Counted from the first letter of the stretch, positions 34,909-42,241 are shown. The stretch is DNA of 55,523 nt from an uncultured Pseudoflavonifractor sp. (GCA_947644625.1 CANRZY010000003.1:1-55523); one strand, 5' to 3'. Program-made: numbers and translations. Notes: generated from the sequence alone by a model not told the origin.

Positions 34909-35098
34909 GTTCCTCCTCCTCAAAAAATCGCGTCCACTCGAACCCAAGCACCCCGGCGATCCGTTTGGCTACTTCCACCGACGGGCGGCGGCGCTCATTC
35001 TCAATAAAATTGTAGTATTGGTATGAAATTTTGCACTTCTCTGCCACCTCGCATCCCTTCATTTCCTTTTCATTTCGTAAGGTTTTCAAGTCCAGCAT
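34868..35098 (-). CDS. XRE-family regulator, Cro-like (first gene of lytic operon)
   Basis: A 76-residue helix-turn-helix protein (MLDLKTLRNEKEMKGCEVAE, KCKISYQYYNFIENERRRPS, VEVAKRIAGVLGFEW). It is the first leftward gene, divergent from the CI-like repressor across a 143-base control region, the usual Cro position. ATG 35098 has TTGGAGG seven bases upstream. It likely binds the operators between the two genes to favour lytic growth. Confidence 0.8.
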   Translation of the reverse strand: MLDLKTLRNEKEMKGCEVAEKCKISYQYYNFIENERRRPSVEVAKRIAGVLGFEWTRFFEEEEHGKVSCGAGEERG

Positions 35099-35116
35099 TT
35101 CCACGCCTCCAATCAT

Positions 35117-35241
35117 ATTTTTGTTGATTGCCTCTTTACATTATCATCGTTTTGTAGATTTGTCAATAGCATAATCAACATTTTTATGATATTATTGCTT
35201 CTCTACATTTTGTTGATATAATGATAATGGAGGGTGATTAT
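35117..35241. promoter_or_regulatory. Lysogeny switch: divergent promoters and GTTGAT operators
   Basis: An AT-rich control region. Repeated GTTGAT/ATCAAC sites occur at about 35119-35130, 35171-35184 and 35207-35218. Leftward promoter: minus-strand TTGACA (about 35160-35166) with a -10-like TAATGT/GATAAT. Rightward promoter for the repressor: TTGCTT (35195-35200), 16 bases, TATAAT (35217-35222). The last operator overlaps the rightward -10, so the repressor or Cro could autoregulate. Confidence 0.7.
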
Positions 35242-35562
35242 ATGTTGACTTCTATGCTCAGACACCTCATTTCCCAAAGCGGAAAAACCCAAAAGGAAAT
35301 TGCCTTTGATCTTGGTCTTGGCTCGCAACGCTTCAATTTTTATGTCACTGGTCGAAGTGAACCAGACATTTCAACTTTGATTCTTTTGGCCGACTACTTC
35401 GGTGTCACCGTAGACTACCTTCTCGGCCATGAAAAAGAGCCCACCGTCAAAGACGATGGGCTCACTGAAATAGAACGTCTATTTTTATCCCTCCCTCCCG
35501 CTCGTCGGGAGGAGGTCTTGCGCTTTATGGAGTATCAGGCTTCTCAAGCATCCGACGGATGA
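35242..35562 (+). CDS. XRE-family phage repressor (CI-like)
   Basis: A 106-residue repressor, one of the few rightward genes of the prophage. The HTH is SGKTQKEIAFDLGLGSQRFN followed by FYVTGRSEPDISTLILLADYFGVTVDYLLG. The C-terminal tail (EIERLFLSLPPARREEVLRF) is helical and lacks an S24 peptidase domain, so it is not a RecA-cleaved LexA-type repressor. ATG 35242 has GGAGGGTG seven bases upstream; an in-frame ATG at 35221 lies inside the -10 box and is rejected. It ends convergent with the next gene, overlapping by 38 bases. Confidence 0.85.
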   Translation: MLTSMLRHLISQSGKTQKEIAFDLGLGSQRFNFYVTGRSEPDISTLILLADYFGVTVDYLLGHEKEPTVKDDGLTEIERLFLSLPPARREEVLRFMEYQASQASDG

Positions 35563-35749
35563 CCTCGCCCTTCTGCCTGGCTGTCAGCCTGGCCGCTGCG
35601 GCGCGGAATCTCTCCAGATCCGCCCTGTCTCTCTCCCTTCCCTCCAGGGGGCCTTCTCTTCCGCCTACAGCGGATCTTTCCTTGTTATGTAGGGCTGTTT
35701 TCGCCGGGGTATCTCCAGTCCTTTCCCTCCCAATTTGTTCCCGCTTCAT
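35525..35749 (-). CDS. Small charged phage protein, convergent with repressor
   Basis: A 74-residue Arg/Glu-rich protein (MKREQIGRERTGDTPAKTAL) with a C-terminal helical segment (DLERFRAAAARLTARQKGEV). It reads leftward and overlaps the 3' end of the repressor gene by 38 bases, so the two transcripts are antisense there. ATG 35749 has AAAGGAG nine to ten bases upstream and lies just below a near-consensus promoter (35780-35808). Function unknown; perhaps a regulator. Confidence 0.5.
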   Translation of the reverse strand: MKREQIGRERTGDTPAKTALHNKERSAVGGREGPLEGRERDRADLERFRAAAARLTARQKGEVIRRMLEKPDTP

Positions 35750-35778
35750 GTTCCCCGGCTCCTTTCCTTTGCGCTGTA

Positions 35779-35808
35779 CTCTCATTCTAGAACGTTTGTT
35801 TCAGTTTG
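35779..35808 (-). promoter_or_regulatory. Near-consensus promoter with CGTTTG/CAAACG dyad
   Basis: Minus-strand TTGACA, 17 bases, TAGAAT. It is embedded between CGTTTG and CAAACG half-sites about 18 bases apart, which look like an operator for one of the XRE regulators. It would transcribe the gene at 35525-35749. Confidence 0.75.
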
Positions 35809-36015
35809 TCAAGTCTCAAACGAAAATAAATCTGTGATGGGCACATCCAACGCCTTGGCGATCCGGCACATGACCTCCAGCGAGGGCATAGTCTCCCCCG
35901 CTTCGATCCTTTGCACGTGGCTCTTTGCGATCCCCGCTCTCTGGGCCAGCTCCCGGATGGATACCCCTTTTTGTATTCTCACCCTGTCCACATACAGCTT
36001 CAGCACCGGTATCAC
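35809..36015 (-). CDS. XRE-family transcriptional regulator
   Basis: A 68-residue, single-domain HTH protein (VRIQKGVSIRELAQRAGIAK, SHVQRIEAGETMPSLEVMCR, IAKALDVPITDLF). This is a third regulator, upstream of the CGTTTG promoter. GTG 36015 is listed; GTG 36006 is possible, with GGGAAG upstream. An inverted repeat lies just ahead of the gene, suggesting autoregulation. Confidence 0.8.
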   Translation of the reverse strand: MIPVLKLYVDRVRIQKGVSIRELAQRAGIAKSHVQRIEAGETMPSLEVMCRIAKALDVPITDLFSFET

Positions 36016-36029
36016 TTCCCGTCGATAGC

Positions 36030-36061
36030 TTGGATAGGCTTGTATTATTTATCCTATCCAA
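36030..36061. promoter_or_regulatory. Inverted repeat operator before XRE gene
   Basis: TTGGATAGG (36030-36038) and CCTATCCAA (36053-36061) form a perfect dyad with a 14-base AT-rich centre. A likely binding site for the regulator encoded at 35809-36015. A second small palindrome CCCATATGTGGG lies near 36,083. Confidence 0.7.
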
Positions 36062-36190
36062 ATCTTACCATCGACTCTGTGCCCATATGTGGGTACAATT
36101 AGCGACCAAATTCGACACATCGCCTGTCTCTTCCCACTGTCACCAAATCATTCCCCAAATCCAAATACGCTGAGAATGAGGTGTTCGGCA

Positions 36191-36607
36191 ATGTATTTCT
36201 CAATCCGTTTTCTTGTTATTGCCTTTTTTGCGCTCTCTCTATACTGGGATATTCGCACGGAAAAATTAAAGTCCATAAATCGTTTTGAGGGTCAGGTTTC
36301 CGGCTTTCTTGCCGGACTCTCCTTCGATGACGGCATCTGTTCCGAGTATACAGCCCAGCAAATTTTCGGCATCGCAAAGCAAGAGATCAATCGTCTCTCC
36401 CGCCGGAAAGGCTCTCCCCCCGAAGAAGACAACGATCCATTCTACTATGTTCAACACGAGTTTGGAGACTTCGCTTTTCTTTGCATAGAAAAATACGCTT
36501 TGCACTATTGCGAAAATGAAAAAGAAGCCGAATCCCTTCTTCATTTTTGCCGCGAAAAAAAGAACCCGGCCCATCGGCTTACCCAGCACATCCCTTCTGG
36601 ATGGTAA
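36191..36607 (+). CDS. Lysogen-expressed single-helix membrane protein, unknown
   Basis: A 138-residue protein: an N-terminal membrane anchor (MYFSIRFLVIAFFALSLYWD) then a soluble alpha-rich domain (EYTAQQIFGIAKQEINRLSR, FGDFAFLCIEKYALHYCENE, AESLLHFCREKK). It is rightward, just upstream of the integrase, away from the lytic operon, and its DNA is more AT-rich than its neighbours. That is the pattern of a moron gene expressed in the lysogen (superinfection exclusion, defence or host fitness). I do not recognise the family. ATG 36191 has GAGGTG upstream; ATG 36176 is the alternative. Confidence 0.6.
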   Translation: MYFSIRFLVIAFFALSLYWDIRTEKLKSINRFEGQVSGFLAGLSFDDGICSEYTAQQIFGIAKQEINRLSRRKGSPPEEDNDPFYYVQHEFGDFAFLCIEKYALHYCENEKEAESLLHFCREKKNPAHRLTQHIPSGW

Positions 36608-36640
36608 ATCACAAATCCCCCAGTCCGGAGGTGATCCCCC

Positions 36641-38233
36641 ATGATCCCCAGCCGCAACACGTCAAACGAATACTGTATATATCTGCGGAAATCCCGCCTG
36701 GACGCAGAGGCCGAGGCCCGCGGCGAGCACGATATCCTGGCCCGCCACCGCCGCACCCTCCTGGACTTGGCCCGCCGCATGGGCATAACCATCGGCCATA
36801 TTTACGAGGAAATAGTCTCCGGCGAGACCATTGCCGCCCGCCCCCAGGTCCAGGAGCTGCTCCATGATGTGGAGGCCGGCCGCTGGAAGGGCGTCCTGTG
36901 CATGGAGGTCGAGCGTCTGGCCCGCGGTAATACCTCAGACCAGGGCCTTATCGCGGATACCTTCAAATATTCCGACACCAAGATCGTCACTCCTCTGAAG
37001 ATCTACGACCCCTCCAACGAGTTCGACGAGGAATTTTTTGAGTTTGGCCTTTTCCGCTCCCGTATGGAATACCGCACCATCAACCGCCGCCTTCAGCGCG
37101 GCAAGGAAGCCTCTCTTCGGGAGGGAAAATATATTGCCGGTTCCGCCCCATACGGCTATGAGCGCTACAAGCTCCCAAAGCAAAAGGGCTATTCCCTCCG
37201 AATCGTCCCCGACAAGGCCGAAACGGTGAAGCTGATCTATCAATGGTACGTCCACGGCGACCTCTCTTCCGACGGCTCCCCTGTCCCCATGGGCGCGGAT
37301 TCCATCGCCAAAAAGCTGGACCGCTTGGGCATCCCCTCCCCCGGCGGCGGCAAGTGGCCCGCCTGCACCGTCCGGGATGTCATATCCAATCCCACCTACA
37401 TGGGTAAGATCCGCTGGAGCTACCGCCCCACCATCAAGCAGATGAAGGGAGGCCGCCGGATCGTCTCCCGTCCCGTGGACAATCAAGCGGTCTACGCCGA
37501 CGGGATCCACGATCCCATCGTCCCTCCCGAGCTGTGGGCCCAGGCCCAAAGCATCCTGAAAAGCCGCTCCCACGGCCCGGTCCCCAAAAGCACCCAGATC
37601 CAAAATCCCCTTGCCGGTCTGGTTTTTTGTTCTAAGTGCGGCCGGAGTATGCTCCGCCTCCAACCCACCCACGGACGCGCCGCCCTGCGCTGTCCCAATA
37701 AGGACTGTGACTGTATGAGCGCCCCTCTGGAGGACGTTGAGGCCGCCGTCCTGACCTCTTTATCCTCCTGGCTGTCAGATTATAAGGTCAAGCTTTCCAT
37801 CCTCCCTCCGGGCGGCTCAGACCCCTCCGACACGACCGCCCGCGAACTCTCCCAACTCACCCAGACTCTCTCCACCCTCAACAAACAGATGGACAATCTC
37901 TATGACCTGGTGGAGCAAGGCGTCTATACCACAGACATGTTCCTCCAGCGTTCCAGGGCCCTATCCAAAAAACTTTCCGATACCAAAGCTGCCCTTGACT
38001 CCGCCACCGCCCGGCAAGCCGCCAGCCACAAAACCCAAAAATACCGCCGCGAAATCATCCCCAAGGTAGAGTATGTCCTGGACGCCTACCCCACACTAAT
38101 GAGCCCAGCCGATAAGAACACCCTGTTAAAAAGCATATTGGATAAAGTGATCTACAGCAAAACACAAGGTGGCAGATACGGCTCCAGCGACCTTTCCATC
38201 CTCATCTTCCCCAAGCTCTCCCCTTCGCTATAA
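36641..38233 (+). CDS. Large serine recombinase (integrase)
   Basis: A 530-residue site-specific serine integrase. The N-terminal resolvase domain carries CIYLRKSRLDAEAEARGEHD with the catalytic Ser after Arg-Lys, and GVLCMEVERLARG. The recombinase domain follows (AGSAPYGYERYKLP, AKKLDRLGIPSPGGGKWPAC, VRDVISNPTYMGKI), then the zinc ribbon (FCSKCGRSML ... LRCPNKDCDCM, about residues 328-360) and a coiled-coil C-terminal part (TLSTLNKQMDNLYDLVEQGV). It inserts and excises the prophage at att sites. GGAGGTGAT lies seven bases before ATG 36641. Its stop is 13 bases from the host gene fragment. Confidence 0.95.
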   Translation: MIPSRNTSNEYCIYLRKSRLDAEAEARGEHDILARHRRTLLDLARRMGITIGHIYEEIVSGETIAARPQVQELLHDVEAGRWKGVLCMEVERLARGNTSDQGLIADTFKYSDTKIVTPLKIYDPSNEFDEEFFEFGLFRSRMEYRTINRRLQRGKEASLREGKYIAGSAPYGYERYKLPKQKGYSLRIVPDKAETVKLIYQWYVHGDLSSDGSPVPMGADSIAKKLDRLGIPSPGGGKWPACTVRDVISNPTYMGKIRWSYRPTIKQMKGGRRIVSRPVDNQAVYADGIHDPIVPPELWAQAQSILKSRSHGPVPKSTQIQNPLAGLVFCSKCGRSMLRLQPTHGRAALRCPNKDCDCMSAPLEDVEAAVLTSLSSWLSDYKVKLSILPPGGSDPSDTTARELSQLTQTLSTLNKQMDNLYDLVEQGVYTTDMFLQRSRALSKKLSDTKAALDSATARQAASHKTQKYRREIIPKVEYVLDAYPTLMSPADKNTLLKSILDKVIYSKTQGGRYGSSDLSILIFPKLSPSL

Positions 38234-38252
38234 TCTTGTATGATGATATACC
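38234..38252. other. Prophage attachment junction (attL/attR)
   Basis: The interval between the integrase stop and the first in-frame codons of the GH18 fragment. The host reading frame resumes at TATACCTACGGTCCGCCC, so the crossover must be in or just before it. The exact core dinucleotide cannot be set without the other junction, which is outside the window. Confidence 0.7.
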
Positions 38253-38678
38253 TACGGTCCGCCCATGGCTGTAGCTCCCCTTCCCAATGTACGCCAGGTG
38301 GTGGAGTATGCGCTGACGGAGATCCCTGCCTCCAAGATCTGGCTGGGAGTTCCCAATTATGGCTATGACTGGCCCCTTCCCTATGTCCGCGGCAGCACAA
38401 AGGCCACCTCCATTTCCAGTCAACAGGCTGTGGCCCTGGCCCGCCGTTACCGGGCGGATATCCAATACGATGAATACTCCCAATCCCCCTGGTTTCGATA
38501 TACCAACGAAAGCGGCGCAGTTCACGAGGTTTGGTTTGAGGACGCCAGAAGCATCCAGGCCAAATTGGCTCTTATTCCGGAATACGGACTTATAGGCGCC
38601 GGGTACTGGAACTTAATGCGGGAATTCCCGCAAAATTGGGTGGTTTTGTCTTCTCTTTACCAGATTCGACAGGAGTAA
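38247..38678 (+). pseudogene. 3' part of GH18 spore-type hydrolase, split by prophage
   Basis: A 144-codon C-terminal fragment. It starts at YTYGPPMAVAPL, the conserved segment that follows the catalytic part in GH18 proteins of the YaaH/SleL spore-hydrolase type, and continues through VRQVVEYALTEIPASKIWLG, VPNYGYDWPLPYVRG, a beta strand WFRYTNESGAVHEVWFEDA and SIQAKLALIPEYGLIGAGYW, ending at SSLYQIRQE. The upstream catalytic DxxDxDxE part, and any LysM repeats, are missing and should lie beyond the other prophage end. An ATG at 38265 could restart translation, but the product would lack the active site. If the phage excises, the gene would be restored. Confidence 0.85.
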
Positions 38679-38746
38679 GGCAACGTTCATAAATTGTTCA
38701 CGAGGAATTCCAAAACTGTCCATCACTTTTTTCCGGGGTGTGGTAT

Positions 38747-38907
38747 CCTAGCATTGTTAGGATGAACAGGCGAAAATACCTCCTCTCTTTTTCCTTTCTC
38801 TCTACTACTGTTCCCTGTGGGCGGCAAAAGCCGCCCATGGGGAAACAGACCACAAACTACCGCGCCAAAGGCGCGTTTTGACGGACGGCGTCTGCCGTCC
38901 TTTTTTT
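38747..38907 (+). ncRNA. Possible structured RNA with three hairpins and terminator
   Basis: A CCTAGCATTGTTAGG dyad (38747-38761), a long hairpin CTGTTCCC...GGGCGGC-AAAA-GCCGCCC...GGAAACAG (38808-38848), a perfect CGCGCC-AAA-GGCGCG hairpin (38861-38875) and GGACGGC-GTCT-GCCGTCC followed by seven T (38883-38907). No reading frame of note. The tandem arrangement resembles a small noncoding RNA or leader RNA. I cannot match it to a known class. Confidence 0.4.
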
Positions 38908-38966
38908 GTGCCTGCATTATGCCGGTGTCGCGTCTGCCCCTCCTGCGTTCCCAAAGAAACAAGCGT

Positions 38967-39005
38967 CAAAGAAGGGATCTTACCTCAAAAGCAAGATCCC
39001 TTCTG
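38967..39005 (+). terminator. Rho-independent terminator
   Basis: AAGAAGGGATCTT-loop-AAGATCCCTTCT followed by GTTTT. A strong stem with an 11-base loop, suited to end transcripts from the GH18 or ncRNA side. Confidence 0.8.
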
Positions 39006-39188
39006 TTTTGATAGATGGTCAAAAACCATTTTTTCAGGACTCCATATTTATCAGATGTCTCCCTGTGCCTCAGCCATATTCCGGGAGGCTATGGCTTTCA
39101 TATCTGTTTGACCTCCTGCTTCAGTAAGATTGCTTTCAAGGTCACCCCAAAAAGCAAACAAAAAAGCGTATTTCTTCGTGTGTACTCA

Positions 39189-39230
39189 AGAAAGCCCCCC
39201 TGAAGCCTTTACTGCTTCAGGGGGGCTTTG
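39189..39230 (-). terminator. Terminator of tRNA-Ser(CGA)
   Basis: Minus-strand AAAGCCCCCCTGAAG-loop-CTTCAGGGGGGCTTT, directly after the tRNA 3' end. Confidence 0.8.
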
Positions 39231-39231
39231 G

Positions 39232-39317
39232 CGGAGCGGGTGGGATTCGAACCCACGAGCCCTTGCGGGCTACCTGATTTCGAGTCAGGGCCGTTATGAC
39301 CACTTCGATACCGCTCC
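39232..39317 (-). tRNA. tRNA-Ser (CGA)
   Basis: An 86-nt cloverleaf with a long variable arm typical of class II tRNA-Ser. Acceptor GGAGCGG pairs CCGCTCC; the anticodon loop CTCGAAA gives CGA, reading UCG; T-loop GGTTCGAATCC. CCA is not encoded. Confidence 0.95.
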
Positions 39318-39364
39318 AGATATCAGCTTTTGTAGAATACCCTATTTTTGAAGACTTGTCAATA

Positions 39365-39393
39365 TTGCTCTCCACGCAAAATCCAGCTATAAT
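39365..39393 (+). promoter_or_regulatory. Sigma-A-type promoter for thioesterase gene
   Basis: TTGCTC, 17 bases, TATAAT, 33 bases before the start codon. Confidence 0.7.
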
Positions 39394-39425
39394 GTTAATA
39401 CCTTATTGGAAAAGGAGTTTTCATC

Positions 39426-39821
39426 ATGGGTATTGCGGAAGACATGGCCGCCTATTGCAGCGGCCATGCGTTTATGACCAAAAACCACATTCGCCTGGAA
39501 GAGACGGAGCTTAACCGGGTCGTAACCGTTATGGAGGCTGGACCGGACACCTTAAACCCTTATGGTTTTGTCCACGGTGGCGCCCTATATACCTTGGCAG
39601 ACTGTGCCTGCGGGGCTGCGGCCCGCACCGATGGGCGGAAATACGTTACCATTTCCAGCTCTTTCAACTTTCTTCACAGCGGTCTGGAGGGAGACATACT
39701 CCGTGCAGAGGCCAAGGTCCGGCGGAGAGGCCGCTCTACCTGCTTTGTGAATGTAGATCTGACCAACGAGCGGGGAGACCTGCTCGCCAGCGGAAACTAT
39801 ACCTTCTTCCACATCGGCTAA
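39426..39821 (+). CDS. PaaI-family hotdog thioesterase
   Basis: A 131-residue single hotdog-fold protein of the PaaI/YbgC-like acyl-CoA thioesterase group. The typical motif is NPYGFVHGGALYTLADCACG, where His-Gly-Gly lines the CoA pocket and the Asp near the helix is the usual acidic catalytic residue. The second half (VTISSSFNFLHSGLEGDILR, AEAKVRRRGRSTCFVNVDLT) is the standard beta sheet. Substrate unknown. ATG 39426 has AAGGAG upstream. Its end abuts the sirtuin gene end to end. Confidence 0.9.
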   Translation: MGIAEDMAAYCSGHAFMTKNHIRLEETELNRVVTVMEAGPDTLNPYGFVHGGALYTLADCACGAAARTDGRKYVTISSSFNFLHSGLEGDILRAEAKVRRRGRSTCFVNVDLTNERGDLLASGNYTFFHIG

Positions 39822-40534
39822 AGCTGTTCCATCAGCTCTCCGATCTTTCCTGTCAGAATCAGATTGGCCCGGCTATCATAGGGAGTCGGCGTCTTATTGA
39901 TCAAAACCAACCGATTTCCCTGATAATAATCGATCAAACCCGCAGCCGGGTATACCGCCAGAGACGTTCCACCCACGATCAGTACATCCGCCTGGGTGAT
40001 CGTCTTTACCGCCGACTCTACTGTGGCGTTATCCAGCGGTTCCTCATAGAGAACCACATCTGGCTTTACCATACCGCCGCACACGTCGCACCGCGGCACA
40101 CTCTCAGCCCGTTTTACATATCCGGCATCGAAAAACTTGTGACATTTCATGCAGTAATTGCGGTGTACGCTGCCGTGAAGCTCATAGACTTTCCGGCTTC
40201 CAGCCGCCTGGTGAAGACCGTCGATATTTTGCGTCACCACCGCCTTTAAATGTCCTGCCGCCTCCAGCTGGGCAAGCTTTTGGTGGGCGGCGTTAGGCGC
40301 GGCGTTCAGATACAGCATTTTTTCCTTGTAAAAACGGTAAAATTCCCCCGGTGCTTGGAGAAAAAAGCTGTGGCTGATGATGGTTTCCGGCGGATAGTCA
40401 TAGCTTTGATGGTACAGGCCATCCACACTGCGAAAATCAGGAATCCCACTCTCTGTAGAGACTCCGGCTCCGCCAAAGAACACACCCCGGCGGCTCTCCT
40501 CCAGCCATGTCCGCAATATTTCCAGTTCTCTCAT
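39818..40534 (-). CDS. cobB: Sir2-family NAD-dependent deacylase
   Basis: A 238-residue sirtuin that removes acyl groups from protein lysines using NAD. Visible motifs: GAGVSTESGIPDFRS (NAD binding), TQNIDGLHQAAGS with the catalytic His following in YELHGSVH, two zinc pairs CMKC and CDVC, PDVVLYEEPL, and GTSLAVYPAAGLI. Normal length and all catalytic residues present. The stop codons of this and the thioesterase gene overlap by four bases (convergent). Confidence 0.95.
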   Translation of the reverse strand: MRELEILRTWLEESRRGVFFGGAGVSTESGIPDFRSVDGLYHQSYDYPPETIISHSFFLQAPGEFYRFYKEKMLYLNAAPNAAHQKLAQLEAAGHLKAVVTQNIDGLHQAAGSRKVYELHGSVHRNYCMKCHKFFDAGYVKRAESVPRCDVCGGMVKPDVVLYEEPLDNATVESAVKTITQADVLIVGGTSLAVYPAAGLIDYYQGNRLVLINKTPTPYDSRANLILTGKIGELMEQL

Positions 40535-40570
40535 CCCATATTCCTCTCCCCTCTTTCCACCATCATAACA

Positions 40571-40611
40571 CGAAAAAGGAGCAGACAGTCATTGTTGTCC
40601 GCTCCTTTTCA
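40571..40611 (-). terminator. Terminator after CD1247-like gene
   Basis: Minus-strand GAAAAGGAGCGGACA-loop-TGTCTGCTCC followed by TTTTTC. Confidence 0.8.
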
Positions 40612-40623
40612 ATATTAAAGAAC

Positions 40624-41076
40624 TTATTCCGTTTCTGTGGCCTTCTCTTCGGATTCAGCCTTGCAGCAATGTCCGCGACCACAGCAATGCTCCTCTTCCT
40701 CATCGGAAAGATCTATGGCAAACTGTTCTCCACAGCTGGGACATTCAACCACTCCGGCTTCTAGCACATCCTCGTTGATTTCAATATCGGCTCCGCAAGT
40801 GGGACACTCTACTTCAAAAAAGTCATCGTCCCAAGCGTCGTCCTCCTCTTCCTCTCCGAATACTACTTTCTCCACATCGGAAAGGTCGTCGGAAATGGCG
40901 TCGATCTCTTCGCCCAAGGCTTCAGCATTCTCCTCCAGGTCTTCAATGCTCAAACCCACTTCTTCCAAAATACCGATCATCACCGAGATCAGCTTTGCCT
41001 CTTTGGATTTGGCCGTATCCAGTTCCAGCCCCTCGGCCAGTCCTTTCAGATAAGCAACCTTTTCAGAAATCGTCAT
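40624..41076 (-). CDS. CD1247-type zinc-ribbon protein
   Basis: A 150-residue, very acidic protein. The N-terminal part (MTISEKVAYLKGLAEGLELD, LISVMIGILEEVGLSIEDLE) is the CD1247 N-terminal domain named from Clostridioides difficile. Then an acidic linker, a zinc ribbon (VECPTCGADIEINEDV ... VECPSCGEQF) and a Cys/His cluster near the end (EEHCCGRGHCC). It is 24 bases downstream of efp, a neighbourhood conserved in many Clostridia. Function unknown. Confidence 0.85.
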   Translation of the reverse strand: MTISEKVAYLKGLAEGLELDTAKSKEAKLISVMIGILEEVGLSIEDLEENAEALGEEIDAISDDLSDVEKVVFGEEEEDDAWDDDFFEVECPTCGADIEINEDVLEAGVVECPSCGEQFAIDLSDEEEEHCCGRGHCCKAESEEKATETE

Positions 41077-41100
41077 GGTAAACTCCTTTCGGCTCCATGC

Positions 41101-41670
41101 TTAACCCTTGCAGCGCTCCAGGTACTCTCCGGTACGGGTATCGATCTTGATCCGGTCTCCGGGATTGATAAAGAGAGGCACCTTGATCTCGGCTCCGGTC
41201 TCCACCGTAGCGGGCTTGGTCACGTTAGTGGCGGTATCGCCCTTGAAGCCGGGATCGGTCTCCGTGATCTCCAGCTCTACAAAGTTGGGAGCCTCGACGC
41301 CCACTACCTTCTCCTTGTAGATCATCAGCTTACAAACGGTGTTCTCCTTCACAAAAGCAAAACCGTCAGGCAGATCGCCTTTAGATACAGGAACCATATC
41401 AAAGGTCTCCTGATCCATAAAGTAAAACAGGTCCCCGTCGCTGTAGCTGTATTCGGCGTCCTTGCGCTCAATGTAGGCCGTTTCAAACTTCGCGGTGGGG
41501 TTAAAGGAAGTCTCGGTCACGCCGCCGCCCAGAACGTCCTTCATCTTGGTCCGCACAAAGGCGGCGCCCTTGCCGGGCTTTACATGCTGGAACTCGACGA
41601 CCTGCATGACCTTTCCGTCCATCTCAAAGGTCACACCGTTGCGGAACTCGCCTGCTGTAATTGTAGCCAT
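41101..41670 (-). CDS. efp: Elongation factor P
   Basis: A 189-residue EF-P, which helps ribosomes through polyproline stretches. Domain I has [20 protein letters not shown] and [20 protein letters not shown] with the loop Lys that is often modified; domains II and III follow ([59 protein letters not shown]). ATG 41670 has GGGAGGATG seven bases upstream. The CD1247-like gene follows in the same direction. Confidence 0.97.
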   Translation of the reverse strand: MATITAGEFRNGVTFEMDGKVMQVVEFQHVKPGKGAAFVRTKMKDVLGGGVTETSFNPTAKFETAYIERKDAEYSYSDGDLFYFMDQETFDMVPVSKGDLPDGFAFVKENTVCKLMIYKEKVVGVEAPNFVELEITETDPGFKGDTATNVTKPATVETGAEIKVPLFINPGDRIKIDTRTGEYLERCKG

Positions 41671-41808
41671 TGGATTCATCCTCCCAAAAAATTGATGCAA
41701 AAAATCAAGCTAAGATATTTTACCCTATATTCGCTTCTTTTGCAAGGGCTTTTCCGCCATTTTATGGCAAATGTCGAAAAAAATGCCATTCCCTTTTCTA
41801 TCCCCCTA

Positions 41809-41837
41809 TTGACACCGAAAGAAAAGTGTGCTAAGAT
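41809..41837 (+). promoter_or_regulatory. Promoter of the tRNA-Ser pair
   Basis: TTGACA (41809-41814), 17 bases, TAAGAT (41832-41837), 35 bases before the first tRNA. Near-consensus, as expected for stable RNA genes. Confidence 0.85.
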
Positions 41838-41872
41838 AACTCTTGCTTTTGACCGGCCTCAAACCCCGACAC

Positions 41873-41958
41873 GGAGAGATGTCCGAGTGGTTTAAGGAGC
41901 CAGTCTTGAAAACTGGTGACTCCGCAAGGAGCCGTGGGTTCGAATCCCACTCTCTCCG
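41873..41958 (+). tRNA. tRNA-Ser (TGA)
   Basis: An 86-nt class II tRNA: acceptor GGAGAGA/TCTCTCC, anticodon loop CTTGAAA giving UGA, long variable arm, T-loop GGTTCGAATCC. No encoded CCA. Confidence 0.95.
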
Positions 41959-41999
41959 CCATATGCATACAACCGAATCGGTAAAATAGCTACAGCCAT

Positions 42000-42090
42000 G
42001 CAGAAGTACCCAAGTGGCTGAAGGGGCTCCCCTGCTAAGGGAGTAGGCGGGTAAAACCGTGCGAGGGTTCAAATCCCTCCTTCTGCGCCA
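42000..42090 (+). tRNA. tRNA-Ser (GCT)
   Basis: A class II tRNA with acceptor GCAGAAG/CTTCTGC, anticodon loop CTGCTAA giving GCU, long variable arm and encoded CCA (42088-42090). Co-transcribed with the tRNA-Ser(TGA) 41 bases upstream. Confidence 0.95.
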
Positions 42091-42091
42091 G

Positions 42092-42132
42092 AAAAAGTCT
42101 TAAGGTCAAAGAGCCTTGAGGCTTTTTCTTTT
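42092..42132 (+). terminator. Terminator after tRNA-Ser pair
   Basis: AAAAAG(T)CTTAAGG-loop-CCTTGAGGCTTTTT followed by CTTTTTT. Confidence 0.8.
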
Positions 42133-42185
42133 TTATTAACGAAAAGGATTTGAACTCTCGCTATCTCTTTATGATCTTTCTGACC

Positions 42186-42226
42186 AAAGACAAGGACCTC
42201 CAAAAAATTTGGAGGTCCTTGTCTTT
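42186..42226. terminator. Perfect palindrome, bidirectional terminator
   Basis: AAAGACAAGGACCTCCAAA and its exact complement around a short centre, with A and T runs outside. It ends the uxa operon leftward. Confidence 0.85.
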
Positions 42227-42241
42227 TCTTCCCTTCCCTTT

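Larger units (their letters stand above)
38679..39188. other. Intergenic region without a gene
   Basis: About 510 bp after the GH18 fragment. It contains the possible structured RNA (38747-38907) and a terminator (38967-39005). The remaining 39006-39188 is AT-rich with nothing recognisable. Confidence 0.6.

Noticed and set aside
38265-38678. GH18 fragment as an independent 137-residue gene
   Set aside because: The in-frame codons continue upstream to the phage junction with conserved family sequence, the catalytic part is missing, and there is no ribosome site before the ATG.
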